From positions 930,001-994,000 of the forward strand of contig NW_026527056.1 in NCBI RefSeq assembly GCF_027744825.2: a DNA stretch of 64,000 bases, in the 5' to 3' direction. Source of the DNA: Synchiropus splendidus (lineage: Eukaryota; Chordata; Actinopteri; Syngnathiformes; Callionymidae). Each line of letters starts with the position of its first letter. Within the stretch, counting starts at the first letter, position 1. The position numbers and the translations under genes were made by a program. Positions 57,169 to 64,000 of the stretch are shown here, piece after piece. The notes beneath the pieces were generated by a model, which saw only the letters and a program-made list of their open reading frames with translations, searched no databases and was not told where the DNA came from.

Positions 57169-60124
57169 CTTTTCCCGTAAGTACGTTCCCTTCGACTTTC
57201 ACTATTGTGGTAGATTTTCCAGTGGCGAGTATCCACACCTCACTGCCCACCTGTAACGATACAGAGCGCTCGTGAGAGTGGGCAGGGGTAGAACCCTGTA
57301 AATTAGGTAGACTGAGCTGTCGGTTAATGGCAAAGAGGTTTTCAGGTAAGTGCCATCTGTGCTTATATAATAGTATTTGCGATTTTGTCGCACGCACTGC
57401 ATGTTCCGTGACTCCGTTTGTGTTGGATTGGTGCGGGATGGATAAGACATGTCGTATCCCCACCTGTTCCAACCATGAACGAAAGTGCTTCGAAGTAAAC
57501 ATGGCGGCATTATCCGATCTGAGGGTTTTGACTGGATTCCCCTGAATGAATGACGTTACACACTCTTTTGCTGTCCTTGTGGTTTATTTCTTAATGGGGT
57601 AAACTCGTGTGTGTCCTCCCCCATTATCAGCTTTACCAGGAATTTTTTATATTGACCGAAGTGACTCCCCAGGACTCCTACATCCATAGACGCGGAAATG
57701 CCTGGGAATTCTTCAGCAATTTTACCTTCTTGATAAGCAATAGCAGGTAACAATCCTTTCTCCATGCATATCTCGCAGTTATGTCTAACCAGTGATATTG
57801 TTTCTTTGAGAGGGCCGGCCTCAATCCCGTTATCATCTCCGCGTTCTCTCGTTTCCGACATGTAGCAAAGCACGATGAATATGCCGGACATAATCCAGCT
57901 ATTCTTCCTGTGGGATGACAAGCTTCCCTTGGTCATTCTTCCATTTATCAGGAAAAATCAAAGTGCCTACTGCAACTGCTCTAGTCTGCACTAGTTTGTC
58001 GACCACATCATTTCCCATGTGATCAAAATCCTGGATTCCCGTGTGATTATTGACATGGGTCACCCAAAGTTTTATGTGTTGTAGCAGTTGGTTCACCACT
58101 ATCCATAAGTCACGATGTTCCAACTCTTTACCTTTGTATTTCTGGAAGTCTCGCTGCTGCCAGTATTTAAAGTTATCTTTCAGCCCTTCCGACACATACC
58201 AACTGTCAGTCACAATTCGTCAGGATTTTATTCCCTTCTTTTTCACATATTGCAGTCCGCTGACAACTTCCTGTAACTCGGCCTCCTGTGCTGTTTTGCC
58301 CATTCTTCCTTTCTCTTTATACAGGGGTTTATCTCGTTTGTATAGCACAAATCCCCAATATCCCTCGGGATCTTGTGCTGTTTTACTACCATCAGTAAAG
58401 AGGGTGTATATCCCTGTATAATCTGGTTGAGACATAGCAGGGATTTTAGGCTGCTGTTTAGACTTAGACATTACAAATGACCAATTTGGATCCAAGAGCA
58501 TCTGCTTCCACTTTCCCCATCTAGAGGCATAAGCTTTAGCAAATTGCACCGTATCCTTCACCATTTCTTTAGTGAGGTCATTCTTTACTGTACATTTTAC
58601 ATAAACCTGGCCTAAGTTGGAAGCCAGTTCCGTGTAAACTTTCCATAACAACCTGAGTTCCCTCTCTGCTGGGGCAAATCGACTTTCAGTGGGTGAATAT
58701 CTGATGGATACGTAACAAATGGGTGTGTCATTGCTTTCCTCGTAGACTGCCGCGCATCCTGCATTTTCCTTTTCCTCTAACTATCACAGAGATATTTTGT
58801 CCATCTCGGTACGGACCGAGTTTCACCCCATCCGTGAGAATTTGTTGGATAAGGCAGTTCCAGGTTTCAATTTCTTCTGGCGTTAGCATTCTATTGTGTT
58901 CTATTAACTTTAGGGATCGTTTGTCAAATGTCCTGACCTTATTTTTAATAATCTCGACAGGTCTCGCTAAGGTGGAATAATAAGGAATCATACTTCGTAG
59001 CCACCCCAATTTTCCTAAACATTTCTCTAGCTCTTTAAGCGTAGTAGGGTGCAGATTTTGGAGGTAATCGTCAGTGGAAGTTATCGCATGCTTTGTAACT
59101 AAGACACCCAGATATTTGACTTGTGGTACTCCTATCTCACATTTAGCAATGCCAATCTTCATTCCATGGTCTTTCAGTCTCCGGATTACCTCCTCCAACA
59201 GTTCGAGGTGTTCTTCTTCTGTCTCCGTGGAGATGAATATATCGTCTATATAACACGTGACTGGCAAGTCATGCAACAGTTTCTCCATTCTTTCCTGAAA
59301 TGCGTTTGGGGAATTCACAAATCCTTGGGGCAGCCTGGTCCACATGTAGCCTTGTCCTTTTATCATAAAACAGGTTTTCGGCCTGCTCTCCTCGGCCAGT
59401 GGGACTGACCAAAATCCATTCGCTAGGTCAATACTGGAGTTATATTCTCCCGGGCGTATTTTTAACATGGTCTGTCGGGGATTGATGATTTATCTAGTGT
59501 CTTTCACTGTCACGTCATTTAACATTTTTAGGTTATGGACAGGCCTAACGGTACCATCCTTTTTTAGTACTGCTTGTACTGGCATTAAGCAGGGTGGTTC
59601 ATTAATTTTTTCGATGACCCCTAATTGTTCCAATTCTTTAAACACTGCCAGCAATTGATCCTCGTATTTCCCTAATGGGTACTGCTTTTGTTTGCCTGGG
59701 AGGCCACCCCTAATAACGTATGGTTCTGTTTTCATTAATCCTACATCATTTTTAAGTCCGGCCACTTCGGCCGGATAAAGGATCCTTTTTAGGCGTGCCC
59801 TGTCGTTAATGTGAGAGGCACATACTAATTTTTCTATGGCCGTAATCCTATTAACTTCTCTCATCCAATTTGAAGAAGGGGCATCAATAATCCATTCTGA
59901 GTCATTTGGAGATAATAAAGGGTTAGGCCCTATCGCCACAGTTTTTCCATTAAATCTGCCTAGGGCCATCATAACGACGTCTCCATTAGCCAATTTTACG
60001 AGTGTCTTCTGATCGAGTTCTTCATCAACCATTCCTTTGGTAATATGGATATGTCCGATCCAGTGTCATAGTAGCAATCTCTTTTATGATCTTTAGCCCA
60101 AATCTGCACTTTATAGGGCCTCAT
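57107..60124 (-). pseudogene. pol: ERV pol: protease, RT, RNase H, integrase, broken by stops and frameshifts
   Basis: The ATG at 60124-60122 overlaps the gag stop as ATGA. Protease has DTGSD (near 60067), then a frameshift near 60010-60040. RT follows with KKDGTVRPVHNLKML, an in-frame stop at 59490-59492, SSIDLANGFW and an intact CYIDDIFIS. A frameshift near 58770 leads to RNase H with FTDGSK and AQEAELQ, a TGA near 58214, then VTDSWYVSEGL and HVNNHTGIQDF. The integrase has an HxH and CxxC zinc region (RHIHRALL, HNCEICMEKG) and core Asp in ASMDVGVLG. After another frame change come LRSDNAAMF and NTNGVTEHA, with exactly 35 residues between Asp and Glu. All catalytic motifs survive despite at least five breaks. 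Confidence 0.85.
60121..60124 (-). promoter_or_regulatory. gag-pol ATGA overlap
   Basis: On the minus strand the gag TGA (60123-60121) shares bases with a pol-frame ATG (60124-60122), directly before the protease (MRPYKVQIW). The pol frame is also open upstream to 60337, so a frameshift mechanism is not excluded. An independent pol start would match foamy viruses, which make Pol from its own mRNA. Confidence 0.55.
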
Positions 60125-60726
60125 TGTTGGGTTTTGGGTTCGAGTTTTTCCAACACTTTCCTCTGGGCTGCGGTCAAATCTCTTCCCAGATCCTGGTTTC
60201 GTCGAGCCGCTGCAAGTATTACCGCTTCCTTCTGCTCCTGGGTCATCGCTTTCCAGTCTTCGTCGGACACTGGTTTCGGATGGGGACGATCCTGCCCCTT
60301 TGCTTGGGGTCGATTGTCGGCACGATCCTGCCTCCAACGAGGCTGTCTGGGGCCATTCGTGCCTGAGCCATTCACGTTCTTGTTGAATGGAGGGCGCTTG
60401 GCCCCACCCTGTCCATTGGGTCTGATGTCTTGCTGATTTCGATCCTTCTTCGGTGGAAAGGTAGATCGAGTGCGAGCCGGGCCGTGTTGGGGGTTTGCTG
60501 TCACTTTTCCAGAAGGGGGAAGAGACTTCCCCCTCTCCTCGTTTTTTGACTGTCGAGCCTCGGATACATCCGGTCTCTCTTTTTCTTTTCTGAGGGCTCT
60601 TCTCACAGCCATAAGAGAGCTGTGACGGGAGATAACCTCAGTTTTTGCATCCAGTCCCTTTGCTTGGAGGAACTCCAGAACCAATTTTGCTTGTTCAGGG
60701 CAGTTAATCTGTATGAGAAAATTCTT

Positions 60727-61417
60727 GACCTGCGACTCATCAGCCCCCTCATCTGCCAGTATGGAATAAGCTTGCAGAAGAGACATCTCTCCTTTATTTA
60801 CTTTATCAACCAGATCTCGAATGGTTGCCTCTACTTGGCTAGTAAATAGAGTAGCCATATCGGAGGTTAGCAAATCCATCAATGTCTGCCCTTGGACTAA
60901 ATGTAATCCATTCCCTTTGGAGACATATTTACTAATAACTGGGTCAGCCATTTGAGATGGAGACAATTCCTTATTCAATCTTCTAACATACTCGCAGTTG
61001 GATTCCTTATCTTTCCTTTTCGGGAGTGCCTTGCACAGGTCTGCTACGGTAATTTTATTTGACACTCTAACATCAGTGTCTTGTCTGGGCTCCGATGGGG
61101 GGCCCCCTGCAAGGAATGAGACTGCCAGCTGGGTACGCTGTCGTCCCATCCCTCCTGTGGAGGCTATCCTGCCACCCTGTCTTGAGGGTGTTGGGGGGTC
61201 TGGCTGCGGACCCAGTGGCGGGTCACTATCACTGCCAGAATCATCGCTACTCTGATCGTCGGAATCAGAGGGGCATGGAGACCGTCTCTCCCAGGAGTCT
61301 GTCGTCAAGCAAGTGGCCCTGGACATATGGGAGTAAATATCCGTTAAGGAATCGCGGTGGGCATCATATCCTCGTGCAAGATATGCTTGTTTAAAGGATT
61401 TTGACACTCCTTGCCAT
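60727..61417 (-). repeat. gag internal duplication, copy 1
   Basis: 60727-61283 matches 61797-62353 at an offset of 1,070 bp with few mismatches. 61362-61417 matches 62353-62408 at an offset of 991 bp. This copy keeps 79 bp that the other lacks, and it joins the intact gag C-terminus. Confidence 0.92.
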
Positions 61418-61602
61418 TGGCTATCCCTTGTAACGCAGTGTCCAATGGTCCCTTATTTGTCAGGGGTAACGGATCAGTTGCTTGGTACATCGTTTGAGCT
61501 TCTTGGAGTTCACCACGGGGATAAACCCCCGGCTTAGCAGGGCTAGGGTAGCGCTGGTATTGACTCACGAAACTTTCAGTAATATTCCCTATGGCATGGT
61601 CA
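61417..61602 (-). repeat. gag N-terminal block, second copy
   Basis: It matches 63815-64000 at an offset of 2,398 bp with a handful of changes, and the match probably continues past the window edge. 61603-61796 is further N-terminal gag (KIQEYAASRGCPLDATLVAG) whose partner should lie beyond 64000. Confidence 0.88.
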
Positions 61603-61796
61603 TGGATAGACTCCTTATATAACTTGCTCACTACGGGCCTCCTCATTAGACCAGCAACCAAGGTCGCGTCAAGCGGACAACCGCGAGACGCTGCATATTC
61701 CTGAATTTTCACTGGATTCACCTCGATCCGCTCTCTCAGTTGTTGGATAATTTCCTGCCGTAGCCTAGCCTCGGGGGCCAAGAGGACCACCATTCG

Positions 61797-62408
61797 GACC
61801 TGCGACTCATCAGCCCCCTCATCTGCCAGTATGGAATAAGCTTGCAGAAGAGACATCTCTCCTTTATTCACTTTATCAACCAGATCTCGAATGGTTGCCT
61901 CTACTTGGCTAGTAAATAGAGTAGCCATATCGGAGGTTAGCAAATCCATCAATGTCTGCCCTTGGACTAAATCTAATCCATTCCCTTTGGAGACATATTT
62001 ACTAATAACTGGGTCAGCCATTTGAGATGGAGACAATTCCTTATTCAATCTTCTAACATACTCGCAGTTGGATTCCTTATCTTTCCTTTTCGGGAGTGCC
62101 TTGCACAGGTCTGCTACAGTAATTTTATTTGACACTCTAACATCAGTGTCTTGTCTGGGCTCCGATGGGGGGCCCCCTGCAAGGAATGAGACTGCCAGCT
62201 GGGTACGCTGTCGTCCCATCCCTCCTGTGGAGGCTATCCTGCCACCCTGTCTTGAGGGTGTTGGGGGGTCTGGCTGCGGACCCAGTGGCGGGTCACTATC
62301 ACTGCCAGAATCATCGCTACTCTGATCGTCGGAATCAGAGGGGCATGGAGACCATCATATCCTCGTGCAACATATGCTTGTTTAAAGGATTTTGACACTC
62401 CTTGCCAT
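61797..62408 (-). repeat. gag internal duplication, copy 2
   Basis: Partner of 60727-61417, with a 79-bp deletion at 62353. On the minus strand it runs directly into the second N-terminal block at 61796, in frame. Confidence 0.92.
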
Positions 62409-63814
62409 CCACCTATTTCCTCAGATGAGGGAGATGGCATTCTCCGGGCCATTTCTTTCCTATCATGAGGAAACCATTGGGGGATGATTATTTCTTTGTT
62501 CCAACCTGGCTCCGGAGGTTGCTGGTGTACAACTGGATCATAAGCATGAGCCATAGGGCATTCTCTTAATCCTTCCTCATCGGGGTCGCACGGCCATTTG
62601 GTGGCATCATACTCTCCCCACGTTATCTTTCGCCCTCTAGAATTTTTTGCTTGTACCATTCGGGTGGGTTGGCGGTCAATGGGGGTAAGGGTGATCGTTC
62701 GACCCCCGGGGATCTAGGTAGGGGGGTTGAGGGACGTGGTGTAGACGCAGAGGAGGGTCGGAAGGGGACCCGAGGCTCCTCTGCCTCTCTGTGCTCCTCA
62801 TCCTCTAGGCCACGTTGCAGCTGAGGAGAATTTTCCAGATACTTTATAAATGTATCCTGTTTTAAAAGTAACACTGTATCATATAGTGTCTTTGCTAGTT
62901 GTCGGTTCCCAATCAGACACGTAACTGTTTCAAAGTACCCTAATGAGGTCAGCGTCGCATAGGTGGCCGTCACCCATCGTGGTAGCTGCGTATTTGTGAG
63001 GACCCCCAATGATTCAGGGGGATTAAGGTCAAGGATCACCTTAGACAACTCAAGCCGAGCAATTTTACTGGCTCCAGCGTGTATCTGACCTTCTACTGAA
63101 CGCGAATGCACCAGTGGCGTCAAACAGACGGTGGCTACGGGGGAATCTTCGCACTCAGTGAAATCCAATTGATGGACGTGCTCTAGGGCTCGGTAATTTC
63201 GGTTACGAACCTCTTCACTCAAAAGTGAGACACGGTGATCGAAGTCCTTTTTACCAATTTTCTTTTTTCACGGAGTGAATGGCCTGACTTCATCCAGTCC
63301 ATTCCACTTTCTTATGGGGATCACTACATTGTCCCCAGTTGGCTTGTATTTGGCCGTTGAAGTGTGTAAGATAACAAACATGGATCCATTATCCATTCTA
63401 ATGACTGGGACATCACCCAAGGTTGGCTCACTCGACCCTAGGTCTCTGACATCAGGGTTTTCTGAGGCGTTGAGATCCGAGGCCCCTATTGAGCCATTAG
63501 AAGGATTGAGTGGTTGTATAGGTTGCGGGCGATTTTCCTGGGAACCTGAAATGCATTCTAATCCTCCCTGACTCAAACTCCTGTTGAGCTGATCCTGTTG
63601 ACTTTCTATTTGTTGCGTTATCGCACTAAGTAGCTCTGCCATTTTCTCCAGACTCCTTGTAATGACTTCTTTGTCGGTTTCACTCAGGCTCAGGGATTCT
63701 CCTTCATCGGGGTCATTTTCTGACAGCTCAGAAAAGCGGACCCTCGCTGGCGTAGCATAGCCATGGTCCCTAAGAGCTGTGTCAGCTTCATTGGCGGGTG
63801 GCGCAGTCGGAAGA

Positions 63815-64000
63815 TTGGCTATCCCTTGTAACGCAGTGTCCAATGGTCCCTTATTTGTCAGTGGTAACGGACCAGTTGCTTTGTACATCGTTTGAGCTTC
63901 TTGGAGTTCACCACAGGGATAAACCCCCGGCTTAGCAGGGCTAGGGTAGCGCTGGTATTGAATCACAAAACTTTCAGTAATATTCCCTGTGGCATGGTCA
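63815..64000 (-). repeat. gag N-terminal block, first copy, at window edge
   Basis: It matches 61417-61602 and continues in frame into the unique gag region toward lower coordinates. It is cut by the end of the window. Confidence 0.88.

Larger units (their letters stand above)
47214..64000 (-). mobile_element. Large foamy-like endogenous retrovirus, 5' part beyond the window
   Basis: On the minus strand: gag (64000-60121), pol (60124-57107), an unrecognised gene (57168-55572), env (55408-51110), accessory frames (50657-48539), polypurine tract and 3' LTR. The Gag C-terminus is Arg/Gly/Pro-rich without a CCHC knuckle, and Env has a ~123-residue leader ending in a furin-type site. TM lacks a CX6CC motif, and accessory genes sit in bel/tas position. 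Together these favour a foamy-like (spuma-related) teleost ERV. Every gene carries stops or frameshifts. The 5' LTR and primer-binding site are outside the window. Confidence 0.75.
60121..64000 (-). pseudogene. gag: ERV gag, internally duplicated and broken, 5' end outside window
   Basis: Gag-like frames run from the window edge to a TGA at 60121-60123. The order is an N-terminal block (QYQRYPSPAKPGVYPCGELQ), a unique region with a TGA at 63268-63270 (LPRWVTATYATLTSLGYFE, then a Pro-rich linker with PSTPLPRSPG), and a Ser/Asp/Pro-rich stretch. Next are a capsid-like segment (TVADLCKALPKRKDKESNCE, DLVDKVNKGEMSLLQAYSIL) and a basic Gly/Pro/Asn-rich C-terminus (QGGAKRPPFNKNVNGSGTNG). No CCHC knuckle is present. 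The basic C-terminus may bind RNA as foamy GR boxes do. Parts of the N-terminal and capsid blocks occur twice (listed separately), so the original gag was shorter. Confidence 0.75.

Noticed and set aside
54099..61394. Plus-strand frames across the retrovirus (for example 60086-60436 and 61095-61394)
   Set aside because: They are antisense shadows of gag, pol and env, without recognisable domains of their own.
63240..63275. Programmed -1 frameshift at the A-rich run in gag (an AAAAAAG heptamer)
   Set aside because: The run lies directly after an in-frame TGA, and the same frame continues beyond. A single nonsense mutation explains it better.
47214..64000. Assignment to epsilonretroviruses or gamma-type ERVs
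   Set aside because: There is no CCHC knuckle in Gag and no CX6CC in TM, and the leader and accessory arrangement are foamy-like. A phylogeny is still needed, so the call stays 'foamy-like'.

Overview
This window looks like transposon- and satellite-rich vertebrate DNA, most likely from a teleost fish. The evidence is the element mix: DIRS-type tyrosine-recombinase retrotransposons, a Ty3/Gypsy chromovirus, an L2-like LINE, a BEL/Pao element, and a very large foamy-virus-like endogenous retrovirus (ERV). No host gene, rRNA or tRNA could be recognised. The assignment to fish rests on family composition only.

Layout. 1-6.1 kb: a nearly full-length but inactivated DIRS element (1149-5950) with inverted terminal repeats, gag-like ORF, reverse transcriptase (RT), RNase H plus a methyltransferase-like region, and tyrosine recombinase, flanked by two 163-bp direct repeats. 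6.1-9.5 kb: non-coding sequence with no recognised gene. 9.57-15.87 kb: a decayed Gypsy chromovirus (5' LTR, gag, PR-RT-RNase H, integrase start, chromodomain tail, truncated 3' LTR). Most of its integrase is replaced by an antisense, internally deleted L2-like LINE. 16.2-17.75 kb: an antisense BEL/Pao fragment. 17.8-20.5 kb: AT-rich non-coding DNA with a CAA microsatellite, a perfect hairpin and a diverged ~200-bp repeat. 20.5-22.05 kb: a second, different DIRS fragment. 22.05-23.2 kb: nothing recognised.

23.2-43.34 kb is a 20-kb satellite with a 41-bp unit. Most units carry a perfect SRF-type CArG box (CCATATTTGG), followed by a CpG-rich GTGACG element that in many units becomes the palindrome GTCACGTGAC. 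The array has structure at several scales: 12-bp internal expansions, a 533-bp (13 x 41) higher-order repeat, and multi-kilobase duplicated blocks at offsets of about 4.86-5.45 kb and exactly 6,243 bp. At 43,344 it abuts an unrelated ~188-bp satellite (43.35-47.21 kb) that has its own 1,113-bp higher-order repeat.

47.2-64 kb (minus strand, running off the right edge) is one degraded ERV whose 3' LTR (47214-48515) is inserted in the 188-bp satellite. Read 5' to 3' on the minus strand it has gag (with a complex internal duplication), pol (PR-RT-RNase H-integrase, with an ATGA overlap to gag), a large unrecognised Cys-rich gene between pol and env, an env of about 1,430 codons with a foamy-like leader, then a Trp-rich and an acidic accessory ORF before the polypurine tract and LTR. 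At least 16.8 kb of the provirus is present, which is unusually large. All its genes carry frameshifts or stops, so it is a fossil. The pol-env gene and the 3' accessory genes are the best candidates for undescribed biology. The CArG/E-box satellite is the best candidate for an undescribed regulatory or structural DNA function.
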